This document shows positions 35,399 through 46,171 of a stretch of 64,000 bases of DNA, piece by piece. Made by a program: the position numbers and the translations under genes. Source of the DNA: Urechis unicinctus (Eukaryota > Annelida > Polychaeta > Xenopneusta > Urechidae); contig CM067354.1 of NCBI GenBank assembly GCA_034190875.2, forward strand, positions 48,360,401 through 48,424,400. The letters run 5' to 3'. Below the pieces are notes generated by a model. It did not search any database. It saw nothing but the letters and a program-made list of their open reading frames with translations, and was not told the DNA's origin. Position 1 is the first letter of the stretch; each line of letters starts with the position of its first letter.

Positions 35399-35530
35399 AG
35401 TAGTATAGAGACTGGGGGTAAGAGCACAGCTTCCAAAATGGACTCACATGAGCCAGCAAACCGCTCGCACCTCCCCCATCCATACCATATGAGCCAGCTC
35501 TTCCAGCCCCCCATGGTCCAGGGCCACAAA
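35399..35530 (+). repeat. Left terminal inverted repeat of Polinton 2
   Basis: About 130 bp pair with the reverse complement of the right end (47,785-47,916). They start AGTAGTATAGAGACTGGGGG and extend through CCATACCATATGAGCCAG with scattered mismatches and a one-base gap. Confidence 0.88.
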
Positions 35531-35539
35531 AGATGGCGA

Positions 35540-35727
35540 CAGCAATGCCAACAATCTACACCAGTACCCTGCGGAATAACCTCTTCTAAACGACTCACGC
35601 GCTCCAAAAGGTCCTCATACTTTGATTCCAAATTCCTCACCTCAATCTAAAGGTCCACCTTCTCCTCCCATATATGTACCACATCTGCCCGTAGCTCGGC
35701 CACCACCACTTGTTCATCGGTGCTCAT
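35540..35727 (-). pseudogene. Small coiled-coil protein at the Polinton left end
   Basis: Frame from the ATG at 35,727: 'MSTDEQVVVAELRADVVHIW', then a TAG at 35,647-35,649, then in the same frame 'VRNLESKYEDLLERVSRLEE', a clear heptad pattern. The C-terminal boundary merges with the terminal repeat and is uncertain. No homologous sequence remains in copy 1, where this end is deleted. The function is unknown; coiled-coil character is the only visible feature. Confidence 0.4.
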
Positions 35728-35750
35728 TCTATACCTCAGCCCTCATCTGT

Positions 35751-38700
35751 TCAACAGATCAATGCGTGCCCATAGGCCAGAGTGTCTACACCACACGGAG
35801 CTATCCACCGCTTTGAGTCAAAAGGGGAGAGAGACACCTTGTTAATGTGGAGCCCATATATTTTGTGGCAGTCACTCCTGAGCATGTTCATTCCGTGGCG
35901 AAACTGCTTTTGGGCGAAAAGCGACTCCACATACTGAGCGTGCCGTAGATGCTTCTTCACCACCACCTTCTTCACACCTTTTGCTTTTTTGATCTCATCC
36001 TGGCTCGACATCAAGATCGAGTACATCTTAGGGCGCAGACCAACATACTCCTTGATGGGCACGCCAGCGCACTCATCCTTCATCTCAAAGTTGATGGTGG
36101 CCACCTTAAGCAGATCCGTATTCATCCGAATGTAAGGCTCCATCCAGGGGCTCTGGTCAAAGACAAGTGCATGATGGATCTTGTTAAGTCTCTTCCCAAA
36201 AGACAGCTTGAGGTTCCTGTAGTGCACCACATACTTCTCCTTAGTCCGCAGGTTTGGTACCAGCTTTTCAACCTCACCCAAAGTGCCACCCAACTCGCCC
36301 AGGAGGTTCTTCTGATAGTTCGACAACCAGTCGTTCTCTACAAGAAGCCGCTCCAGAGCCAGCAGTTAGTCGTTGTGCTCGTCATGAAGTGCAGTAGGAT
36401 ACTCCAAGTCAACCTCAAGTATGTATCCAATCTCAGCATCATCTTGGTGGTCCTGTATCTGTAGATCCTCCGGCAGAGCCACCCACTCAATACCCGCAGT
36501 TGACAAAGGCTGACTCATAGCCCACCCATACAAATTGTTAGCATCAAGGTACTGGATGTAGCTCGTTGGTTTATCCTGGTCAAAGTCATCCACGAGCGGG
36601 TTATTGGCCTTAGCGTGGCGGCGCGACACCATGCTTATACCACCGCAAAGACCTTTCTCAATGAACAGGTGCTTGTCATAGTCGGTGAGTAGCTCGAGTT
36701 CCACGCCTGTGCTCTTAAGCAAAGCATCCCACGACAAACCGGGGCTGGTATAGTAGTGAACCGGATCCAAACCATACTGCTTAAGGCAGGTCTTGCGGGA
36801 CACATCAAATACATCAGCCCGGAGCAGTACATCTGTCCGCAGGTAACAGGTCATGGTAGTCACCCATGTTCTTACACCCGAACACGCTCCATACCTTCTG
36901 TGCGTGTATGTAGTCTTCAGCAGATATACCCTCTTCAGAGAGCTTGCTGTAGAACTCCTGGATTGGCGGCAAACTTATCCCAGCTGTCCATGAACTCATA
37001 GGGGAAGACTCCCTTACGCAACAGCAAACGCTGCTTCATCTGGTCTGGCTCATATTCCGCCATCACAAAGACATCTGGGTTGATAGCAGACACCAGCTTA
37101 TCAAGCGAGGCCAGGAGGAACTGTGCACTGTCAATGAAGCACAACTGTCCAAGCGACAGGGAAATATATTTCTCCATATTGTTGGGGATACAGTTGATGC
37201 TACCCTCCACTTTGCTTATACCCTGCATCAAGAACACCACAGGGATGGGTGTTGTCTTGGGTCTCAGCCGAAGTTTCAGGTTACACATGTTATGGGCTGG
37301 CCCTCTGTACAAGCCTGTTATATGGCAGTGATCGTGGACATAGTCACAGCCCAGTTTCTTCTTACACACGTGACAGTGGGTTGCAGCCTTATGTGCCCTT
37401 CTATCCTCCTGAGTCATCCGCATAGGGACAGGCTTGGACAGAACTGCTTTGATCTTTTGCTCCTCCTGCTGCATAGTCTGTAAGAACTTCACCACAGCAT
37501 CGCTTCCTCTGTAAACCACAGAGGGTTCGGTCTTACCGTCACAACGAGCAACCACATAGCTGTAGCCGCATCCTTCGTGTTCCTGTGTTCTCTGTGTGTT
37601 GCTCTTACCAGGATTAAGCGCAGGACCCGGAAGCTTCACTGTGAACGCCTCAAAGTCAGCATAAATGACATAGGGTGCAGCAAGCTGATTCTGCCAGTTC
37701 TGGAAGGATAATATGTTCTTCCCTTCCTCAGGCATATCCACTTGCACAGCAGTTTGCTCTATCCCCATGCACTCAGGTTTATGCGCCAGGAGCAGACCCT
37801 CTGAGGTATATCCATGCAGACATAGCTCACAGAAGAACTTGCGCTGTTTATGTTTGGTCTGGTCATACAGCAAGTGGTTCAGGTCTTTGATTTGCGTGTA
37901 ATGAAACTTGCCGTCCTTTTCAATCAACATGAGGTTTATACGAGTACCAGAGCGCTTAATGATGCGGTGTACGATAGTGGTCTTCCCATCCCAGCCAAAA
38001 ACATTTAAGGCAAGGTTAGCATGCTTTTCGATTTTCTCAACATGCGACACTGGTGTAGGATATCCTACACCTGCACCCTACAGCAAATCCAATAGCCACT
38101 GAATGTTATATTTTGATGGTCACTGTGGGTTCTTGGCAACCGGGTGCAGAGCGGCTACAATAACCCATAGAATGCAGAAGTCATCCCAGTCCTTTACGTT
38201 TAGGATGGCCTGCTTAGCCGCCAGCGCAGCCGGAAGTCACAGGTAGGAGCCACCCTTCAACGGTTGGTAGTTGGCAATATCAATCCACAGAGTTGTGACC
38301 GCCTCAAAATCCCAGCCAGAAACTTGGCTGGTCCACTTATCCAACCGCTCTTGGATATTAACAGCACTCTTGTCTAGCGCAATGCCCACGTCCTCTGAGG
38401 AAAGAACTACCTGCTGCTTATTACGCAACACAGACTCAAAATACTCAGTGCTGTGATCATCGGCGTGCTTGGACAGACTTACCTTAAGGGCAAACTGACA
38501 CTTGATTCCACCTAGCTCTTCCAGCTCATCAGTCAAAACTTTATGCATCTTTCGACGCATGCCCTTTAAGAACATCATAAGGTCCGAGCTAAGGGGGTGA
38601 GACTCAGGAACGTTCATCACCCATCCACGCAAACAGTTTTTGACAGCCCACTTAGTCAAGAAGGCAAGACGCACTGTGAGGACTGGGGACTGGGTTGTGG

Positions 38701-38950
38701 GGACTGGTCTGCATGGGGAAGGGACAAGTCTGCGTGGGGCAGGGACTGGTCTGCGTGGGGCAGCGGTGGGGACAGGGGTGTGAGCCATCCCAGCCCTGAA
38801 TCTAGCCAACATCTCCTTGTATGTACGGTCAAATTTATTACGCACTTGGAGTGCTTTGAGTGCAACCTTAGAGCGTGGATAAGGAGGCTTAAAACCGTGA
38901 ATTGAAACATTATCGATTTGGGCTTCACGTGCTCGCTGATTATGAGTCAT
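35751..38950 (-). pseudogene. Protein-primed DNA polymerase B, copy 2 (palm motifs deleted)
   Basis: Same gene as at 200-3,541, here with the true C-terminus ('SLSPFDSKRW' to TAA/TAG near 35,751). Visible parts: N-terminal region from the ATG at 38,950 with a Pro/Arg-rich insert; Cys/His finger; Exo I 'YADFEAF' near 37,655; HNH block 'CHVCKKKLGCDYVHDHCHIT' near 37,350; motif A 'YLDANNLYG' near 36,545; thumb with 'PIKEYVGLRPKMYSILMSS'. Missing parts: Exo II, removed by an in-frame 30-bp loss near 37,232, and the whole motif B-motif C segment, removed near 36,090. Other lesions are stops at 38,237-38,239 and two shared with copy 1 (38,078-38,080 and 36,366-36,368), an 11-bp loss near 36,971 and an extra A near 36,845. 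Confidence 0.92.
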
Positions 38951-39062
38951 GTTTACTATACAGTTCCATTAGTCTAAATGGGACTTAATTGATACACAAA
39001 AGACAACAACTATACAGCGAGCAGACTTTGACCTTGCTGAGAGTGCCATAGGATTTCTATTT

Positions 39063-40256
39063 TTATTCAGTGGGGAATCCCTGTTCAATGGCTCCGGCTG
39101 CAGTCTGTTGTGAAGCAATTTTTTTCTTTTGGCGAAGACGACTGTGGTTGACTTTATCGAAACCACAATCCATACACAATCCTACCTTATTATTTTTTAT
39201 AACCTTCTGACAACCCGTACAAAGACGATTAATGACACCATGTTTTATCTTATATCTGTGTAAGTTACAAAACTCTTGCGTGCAGGGCCTGTTACAGGGG
39301 TCTTTCTTTCCGAGTAATATCCACGGGCACTTATTATCAAATACTACCATTGGTAATATCATCTGTGGTAACTGGGTATCAGACGGCACCACAAGCAACT
39401 GCTCCCTTACAAAGCCACGGATCGGTCCATCCAACAAATAGTAAAGTACGGGCTCACCAGATTTAGTGACAGAGCGCCCAATCTGGTAAACATTGAGTGA
39501 CCACACAGGGTCAGTGGCCCGCCGACGCTGGTCTTGCTCTGCCTCACCAGGCTGGTAGAGGTAGCGAACGCCAACACCAGAGGGAAGCTTTTGCTCTTTG
39601 ACCCCAAGCGGGCGCCCTGGTATGACTGCAGAGGGCTTTTGTGCAACTCGTTTTGCCTTTATAGCATCTTTAGGTTTTTTTCCAGTCAAGCGTGTCACCT
39701 CATTATTTATCGCAGAGACTAAAGCTTGCAGCCAAGAAACCCACTCGGTAGATCGTTTTCCAGTATCCTTTAACTCTACGGCATACTGATGACCAAAGAG
39801 TCGCTCAGCCAGTGTTTGGTAAAAGCGTTCCACTATACCCTGGTCTCAATGGATATTCACACGGCCACGCCTGACTGATACTCCATGTTTTACTAATAGC
39901 TGATTCACTGCTCCCATAAACACCCGTCCGGGGTTGACCTGAAGTAGTTTAGGCCACTGTAGCGGTCCTCACTTGTATATCCTCTCCAGTGAACCTGCGA
40001 CCTCTTTAGCCTATTTTGTAGTCTCAGCCGCTTTGTAGCGCGAGGACACATCAACCACTGTTAGGGCATACTTGTAAGTCCGGCGCTTTACAACGTCATG
40101 AGGAAGAAATAAGAGATCGGCTTGGTGAACCTCATTAGGGACAGGGACATCAAACTTTGGTCTGGGAATGTGTTTTGGCACTGGCAGGTAGATTTGAAAT
40201 ATAGCTTGCTTTGTTAGCCACCCCCTGGCAACTTCAGTAAACGCCCGAGTCTCCAA
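39063..40256 (-). pseudogene. DDE integrase fused to the zinc-ribbon protein, copy 2
   Basis: Catalytic-core start near 40,011-40,256 ('VPVPNEVHQADLLFLPHD'), second block 'LLQVNPGRVFMGAV' near 39,920-39,960, then an open frame 39,063-39,833 from 'MERFYQTLAERLFGHQ' through the chromo-like segment 'PVWSLNVYQIGR' directly into 'MVVFDNKCPWILLGKKDPC' and the Cys-rich zinc ribbon. In copy 1 these last two parts are separate genes; a loss of about 30 bp near 39,355 joined them here. Stops at 39,969-39,971 and 39,846-39,848 are shared with copy 1, and another near 40,014 is private. The codon for the second catalytic Asp reads Asn. Confidence 0.88.
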
Positions 40257-40261
40257 ACGAC

Positions 40262-40609
40262 CTACTTAGCAAGCCTGTATGCAACCAGCCCAGTCGCAGC
40301 CATACCCAGTATAATGAACGCCACCTCACGCTCTTTTGGACCATCTGAGGGCTTGCAGAAGTGTGAAAGCTGCGGCTCAGAGCCCAGCGGGTCAACGGTT
40401 TTATTTGTAATCAGGGAGTACTCACGCATAGCCTCGTCCGCATCCCTAAAAGTATGCTCGGCATGTCCCTGGCGGCGCAGTTGCTATTTGATGAAGTCTA
40501 AACGTTCAGTTCTCTTCTTGGCCCATGCTGCCTGAGCAGATTGAAGCTGCTCGATTGCCATATCATGGCGTTTACGTTCCGCGTCCACTTGGCTGCTTCA
40601 TAATTTAGA
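40262..40609 (-). pseudogene. Tail-anchored small protein, copy 2 (broken)
   Basis: Counterpart of the gene at 4,882-5,249. The C-terminal hydrophobic tail is still recognisable near 40,262-40,330. A stop lies near the N-terminus where copy 1 reads Arg (near 40,597), with small indels near 40,340 and 40,485. Function unknown. Confidence 0.5.
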
Positions 40610-40629
40610 GAACAAAAAGTTGCTCCCAT

Positions 40630-40868
40630 TACTTCAGTATATCAACTGGTCAGATTCCTTGTTAAATTAGCATATCCTTTGTGGCCATAGCTAGTGATAC
40701 ATCGGAAACAGCCATAGCCAGGTTGCATGGGGTGAAATCAAGACGTGGCACCCCACCACCCAGAGCCATCTTAGCAAGCTTAGCATAACCTATTGAAATA
40801 CCGGAAACAACTGCACCGTGGTACAGTGAGTTAACGAGTATTTTTCCATCAGTAATTGGTGTTGTCAT
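40630..40868 (-). pseudogene. 79-aa small protein, copy 2 (nonsense near the end)
   Basis: Starts 'MTTPITDGKILVNSLYHG' at 40,868 and is collinear with the gene at 5,249-5,488 until a TAA at 40,662-40,664 replaces Lys, leaving 68 codons. The remaining downstream sequence is still recognisable. Confidence 0.5.
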
Positions 40869-40869
40869 C

Positions 40870-41250
40870 TTATTCCATATAAAACGGATCCTTTAAATGA
40901 GCGTTCATAGGCTTTTGTACCACAACCTGTTTAGGGTGTGAGGCTACCATCTGGTGCCTGTAGCAATACAATGCGAATCCAAACACCCCGAAAACCAAAG
41001 GCACAGCCCATCTTCCCCACGCTCACCTTTCCGGAGGCTTGCTCGTTGATATTGGCTCAACAGCTTTGTCTCTAGCACCGGTAAGCGCGGCCTTAGCCTC
41101 TCGAAGTTCTCTCAGAAGCTTATTTTGATTGGCTTTTCGAGCTGCATCTTCCTTTCGTCCTGCCGCAACCCTTTTAGCGTTTTTCGTAGTGGTCACTGAC
41201 GTTATCTCCCCTGGTGTTGTCGCTCCTTGATTCATGTTCGTTTCTTCCAT
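40870..41250 (-). pseudogene. Basic membrane-segment protein, copy 2 (one nonsense codon)
   Basis: Counterpart of the gene at 5,490-5,869. The frame is open from 'MEETNMNQGATTPGEITS' to a TGA at 41,023-41,025, where copy 1 has Trp, then continues in the same frame through the hydrophobic segment 'WAVPLVFGVFGFALYCYR' to a stop at about 40,870. This copy shows the true length of the protein, about 126 residues. Confidence 0.55.
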
Positions 41251-41274
41251 GTTTACTTACTAAATTTATTTTTC

Positions 41275-41500
41275 CAATTGACAGCCCTTAGTAAGCACCT
41301 GTTATAGCGTAATTAAGCACCTGTTATAGCGTAGTTAAGCACATGCTATATCGAAGTTAAACACACACTATAGCGAGGAAGTGTCTTCCTCTCCACTGGC
41401 CCCTATTGATTCTGTTGTTTTTCCAAATTGACAGTGCTTAACTGTTGTTAAAACGGTAGTTAATGGAGCTAATAAACATACCATAGCGATGATATAGCTC
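41275..41500. promoter_or_regulatory. Iteron-like TATAGCG repeat cluster, copy 2
   Basis: The same series of direct repeats as at 5,890-6,130. The third unit is altered (TATATCG instead of TATAGCG). The two flanking AATTGACAG motifs are kept. Confidence 0.4.
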
Positions 41501-41873
41501 ACAAGTGGCAGTGCTTAGTGCGTGGCCAACAAACGGGTCAGTCTTGAGGTCTGTAATTAGCTTTACCTGAGTATAGCTGTAGCAATGATTGACCTAGAGT
41601 GCGCGTCATGCTAGCACCTAGCCGAGCCTCGTATCTCACATATAGCTTTATGATCTCTTCATCAGACATTGATTCAACCTGGTCAAATGTAAGGTGCTCC
41701 AAACTAAGGTACTGACGGGCCTGACCCCCGGCAATGACGGCAGCAAGCCTATCTCTCTTAGAAGACATATCTACACCAGAGGTGCAACTAGGTTCCGCTC
41801 ACCTAGACTTTGTCTCCACTAAGCTAGTCGTGTCCTGTTCAAGGAGTTTATCAATAATGGTATCACGATCCAT
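41465..41873 (-). pseudogene. Conserved small Polinton protein, copy 2 (broken)
   Basis: Counterpart of 6,060-6,468. A stop occurs near residue 25, in a 25-bp segment that copy 1 lacks. The central part 'MSSKRDRLAAVIAGGQ' to 'RYEARLGASMTRTLGQ' is open (41,538-41,768). The frame break after 'YSGKANYRPQD' is the same as in copy 1. Confidence 0.5.
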
Positions 41874-41891
41874 GAATATACGTATACGCCT

Positions 41892-41993
41892 TCAAGCTTC
41901 AAAATACTGCACAGCTACCCATATGAAGAAACCTAAATTGGTTACTGAGGCAGCGGCTGCTATCAAGGCCAATATCACTTCAATCAACGGCAT
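41892..41993 (-). CDS. 33-aa single-pass membrane microprotein, copy 2
   Basis: Intact frame 'MPLIEVILALIAAAASVTNL' and following, collinear with 6,487-6,588. It overlaps the end of the ATPase remnant. Confidence 0.42.
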   Translation of the reverse strand: MPLIEVILALIAAAASVTNLGFFIWVAVQYFEA

Positions 41994-42530
41994 ATGCAAT
42001 AGGTTGATTAGTCTTCAGCAGCAGTTTTACGTGCTTGGTCTTTGCTAGAAGTTGGCGTACTGTGGCACGTTCCTCTTTTGTTGGAATTACATCATTTTCA
42101 AGCAAGGCATCTTCAAACGAGTCATGGTCCTTGGTGTGAAAGAGCACCATCCAGCAAGTCTGATCACGCAAGTCCTTCAGCACAGAGTTGTACTTTTGGG
42201 TGTGGACCCAGACACTTTGCTGCGCATGGTGGCCGCTAAAGGCCAGTTCGGATAACATGTCTTTCTTCTTGGTTAGGGCCTTTGTAGCTGAACAGTCATC
42301 AATAATGTAGAGGGTAGGTTCGCCCTTGAAGCAGTGGTAGAAAGTCCTCAGGTGGTCATGGAGCCGCTCCCCTGGATCAAGGACGTAGACCTCTGAATCA
42401 TTCCACACACATGACCGCGTCTGATATGCCTCGTTGAAAGGTATGGTAGGGCAGAGGATTACAATATGCTCGAAGGCACCGAAGAAGGTCCCTTCAAGTA
42501 GGTCAAGGATGAATGCTATTTTCCCTGTGA
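41980..42530 (-). pseudogene. Packaging ATPase, copy 2 (Walker A deleted)
   Basis: The C-terminal two thirds match the intact gene at 6,575-7,231, with Walker B 'PTLYIIDDCSATK' and 'RDQTCWMVLFHTKDHDSF'. At about 42,527 the sequence jumps from the region just after the P-loop directly into the 3' part of the capsid gene. The initiator, the P-loop and the overlap with the capsid gene are therefore gone (about 180 bp). A catalytically dead remnant. Confidence 0.85.
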
Positions 42531-43640
42531 TTTTTTTGTGATCTGAATGGTGATACCCTCAGACGCATTCTCCACGGCCCTGCAACTACCGTGCAGCTAC
42601 CGTCATCACTCGTCCTTAAGTTGAGCCACAAAGCCTAGGTAAACGTCCGACAATGCCAAGTCTTTTGCAGCTATTGCTACACTGGGGTCTCGTTTACTCG
42701 TTGCTGCAAGGGCCTTCTTCACCTCATCCCACTGCTGGTAGCCACGCATGGCCTGGGCATAGAGTTGGTTGGGGATGCCCTCAATGGTCACCTCAACTTT
42801 TGTAATCTTTGGATTGTAGTCTTCCTGGCGAATGAGGCATTGGCAGGGTCTTCAAAGAGCAGTAGGATGCTCTTCATGCTGTGAGCCGGCACGTTCAGGT
42901 TGATGTTCCACAGTGTATCTCTTTTATTGTATACAAGCTTCCTGTGACGAAGAACACTGTCATACAGAATCGAGAGCCAACCTGTGTACTGGGTGCGTAT
43001 CATTCGGGCCAACTCTGTTTGGGTAACCATGTCATACTCCAGCGAGATGCCATAAATTTTACAGCTGGCATCGGTGTCACCCGTTGCGTGAATAACACGG
43101 TTGTAGTCGTTGAACGTGAGCTCGTATTCCAATCTGTCATTAAGTGCACTCTGGTAGAATGGCATGTGGCTCTTGAGGAGTTCAAAGTTAAGCGGAACGC
43201 AGAACCTGTCATCATACACATCGGCTATGACCAGGTCCTCTTTCTCGGTCTCATCCTTGTCTCCTGTCCCCATTCGTATCTTAGTTGTGTTTCTGTCATC
43301 TGATGTGTCAATACCCTGGTACTGGAGGCCCTGTCTCTCCTGTGCAGTCTGCCACAAGTCGTGGTAACAGTGATACACATCGCTGTCATCAATAGACAAG
43401 AACTCATTGTCAGAAATCTTGATTGTCATTTTCTTGACCACGGCGCGGCCCAGGCTTTGCACAATGCTGCGGTCATGATCAGTCGAGGTCAGCGTGATTG
43501 TAAAGGCCAGCTGTGCTGTCTCTGGAACAATGACGTCGTCTGCGCCTAGATTGGGGAAGTGAACCAGCAGATGTTGGTTCTGGTCAATAGTGCGGTTTGT
43601 GTATCCGGCGGTGTGGGTTTAGTTTGCATCCGTAATGTTG
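42528..43640 (-). pseudogene. Probable jelly-roll major capsid protein, copy 2 (broken)
   Basis: The best-preserved stretch is 42,788-43,462, with 'MTIKISDNEFLSIDDSD', 'RLEYELTFNDYNRVI' and 'DTLWNINLNVPAHS'. Unlike copy 1 it keeps the segment 'EGIPNQLYAQAMRGYQQW'. The N-terminus is reduced by a deletion near 43,590 that removes the start, and the region 42,590-42,640 has lost coding sequence. Capsid identity is inferred as for copy 1. Confidence 0.55.
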
Positions 43641-43676
43641 AATGCTTATTAACACTTATATCTTTAACACACAGAC

Positions 43677-44939
43677 ATGGATTTTGATTACCAAACATTT
43701 GAAGATGTGGATTTGGGAGATGGGAATTTTGAGTGGGAAAGGGATGAGTCCACGACTAGTCCACCACGGGCTATTACTGAAATGCCGGCTGGGTTAACAG
43801 AAGATCAGGTGGGATCCAAAGAAGAAACAGAAGTCTTAGTTACGATGTGGGAGAAGGCAGTGTCTAAGCATGGGCTGCAGGCCAATCTGGAGTTTAAATC
43901 GTCTAAAGGAGGTGACCTTTGGGTTAGGTGGGGGCGAGAGTGGAAGCTTCTGACATGGAAGAGCAATCCCAACAAATTCCTCTCTCTTAGGAGTATCCTA
44001 GATTACAGTCGTACACAGCTTGCTCGGGCTCTTGGAGTGACCCCTCAACTATCCACAAAAGGCAGCAACAGCCCTACAAGGCGTTGACCAAGTTGCTGCT
44101 AAAGGGGAAGCTGCACTTCCTGAGACGTTAGAAATGAGCAGCCTCGAAGCCGTGACAGAGCAAGGTAGAGTAGAAGAAACAAGCTTCATAGAGGGTGTTC
44201 ATAACGCTATAGAAGACCTAGGCACACAAACAGACAACGAACTACCACTCAGAGATCTTAGGGGGCTTGACAAGGCTATGCAGACCCAGAGGGGTGAACT
44301 GGTCAACAACCTAGCTAAGATAACTGAGCTAGAAGGGGATATAAAACAGCGGAAAGCAAAAATGGCAAGCTTGGAGGAGGACGGGAGGGGGGATGGTCGA
44401 GCATGGAAATTTCAAGGCTGAAGGATCCACTTAGCGCCCGTATTGAGGCTGCCTCTGTAAACCAAAAAATGCTGCGGACCCAAATTAACCGCATCAGGGA
44501 AACGATCAACAGACTTCTTAACGAGGACACAACGCTAGCTGAGCGTGTACGCACACTGTTCCGGGAGCAGGGCATAACAATCGCCTCCATCCTCACTGCG
44601 ATTGGATTGACAATCTCGACCCTGGTAGTTGCTTTGACGGGCGGGGGGAGCACTAGTGCAAACCCTGCACCAACACCAACGCCAGCTCATAAGCCCGGTG
44701 TAAAGGAATGGATTAAAAAACAGCTGAACTACATGGTAAACGTCCTGAATGGCCTAGCCGGTAAGGCAGCAGCTGCCCTTCCAGCAATCAGTGGCTGCAT
44801 CGTATCATGGATGCTTAAGTCAGCTGCAAAGGTGGCTGGTTGGATGGCAGAACATGTATGGGCCGCAACTATGGCGGTTGGGGGAGTTATCCTCCTAATA
44901 CTCCGTGACTTACTACATAGCAAACCAAAGCACAGCTAA
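43677..44939 (+). pseudogene. Coiled-coil membrane protein, copy 2 (two frameshifts)
   Basis: Three open pieces: 43,677-44,087 starting 'MDFDYQTFEDVDLGDGNF' and containing 'LLTWKSNPNKFLSLRSIL'; 44,134-44,421 with the first coiled-coil segment; and 44,403-44,939 with 'SARIEAASVNQKMLRTQI', a hydrophobic helix and the C-terminal membrane-like region. An extra A near 44,058 separates the first two. The break near 44,395-44,410 is also in copy 1. The N-terminal part is better preserved than in copy 1 and shows the true start. Confidence 0.6.
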
Positions 44940-45020
44940 GCCTGTAGCGATTCTGCCTACAATAAGAGCGGTTTTCTCATCCTCGTGCACACCACGTAGA
45001 CCGGTCTCTGCATGAAAGTG

Positions 45021-46165
45021 TCACTTCTTACTTTGAACCACCGGAACCGAGTTGACATCAGTATTGCTGCCGATCTGCTGCTCCTCAATTGCGATGGTAA
45101 TCAGATTGTTGTACCCAGCAACGTCTCCAATGAAAAGGCTCATATCAGACGGAGCCATGTACAGGCCCGTTCCAAACACATAATCAACCTTTGAGGAAGC
45201 ATTCTGGAGGACGTCCTGATACCGGCGGATGGATGACGGAATGTCCACTGGGGAGTTGATGGCATCCTCAACGTCAGCTTGAAATTGCTTTTGGGCATCA
45301 AAGAACGTTCCAACACCTAGTATCTTTGAGCGGGTCTGCGCCTGAGCCTCAAAAATGGCCCATACATAGGTCCTGATGGTGTCGTTAATTCGCTCAACGC
45401 TGGTTTGCGTAAAGCCCTCAGACGTGTCCAGTATGAATATACTCCAGGGCTCGTCTGCTTCAGGTCCCTGTGCTAGATGTAGAACAGCACCCATTTTCTC
45501 CTGAAAGGATTGTAGGTTGCTCGCGTGGGCAAATCCTGGCTTTTTATCCTTTACCGCCTCAAAGGCCATCCGTGTAGGGTCATAAGGAACGTTTCGACCA
45601 GCAACCTTGACGACACTCCCGTAACCATACACATCATGTGCATATAAGACACCAAGGCCACTATTAGCGGCGGTTGCCTTCTTGCTCCAGTCTGTGTTTG
45701 GTTGAACACCAAAGTTAGTGCATAGTCTCTCATATGCCCTCTTGTCATATGTATTGTTACAGGAGTCATAGGCATGATCCTGAGGTAGAGGCGCTTGTAG
45801 TTCTGCCAATAGGCGACGCACTGTGTAATAAAGGTGAAAGGTGTAGAGAGCTTTCACGAGTGGAATCCCAGCCTCGAGGTAGTCGTGGGATGACACGCCG
45901 CAGCCGGATGTTGCACACCACACTGCAAAATTTAACTGGTTCTGCCAAAACTGCATTGGATTTGTCAACCAGTCTTTTACTACTTTGTCCGCTGTTACCG
46001 GCGGCTGTTACTGAATAGATCAGGAAACTTTGCTGTGAATGTACCACCATTGTGAACGACTTGAATTGTTTGTCGGGTTAGTTTATCTCCCACCGAAATG
46101 GCTGGATACACCCCGCCTGCTTCATATGTAGCTTTTCTATTGAAACTAAAGGCTTGTTTATTCAT
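45021..46165 (-). pseudogene. 435-aa virion-type protein, copy 2 (truncated, frameshifted)
   Basis: Counterpart of 9,741-11,048. Open from 45,968 to 45,021 and from 46,165 to 45,995, with a 7-bp loss near 46,007 between them. The last 60 or so codons, including the Pro-rich stretch and the hydrophobic tail, are replaced at 45,011-45,037 by DNA copied from elsewhere. A Lys codon near 45,855 stands where copy 1 has a stop. Confidence 0.6.
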
Positions 46166-46171
46166 AGTGCT

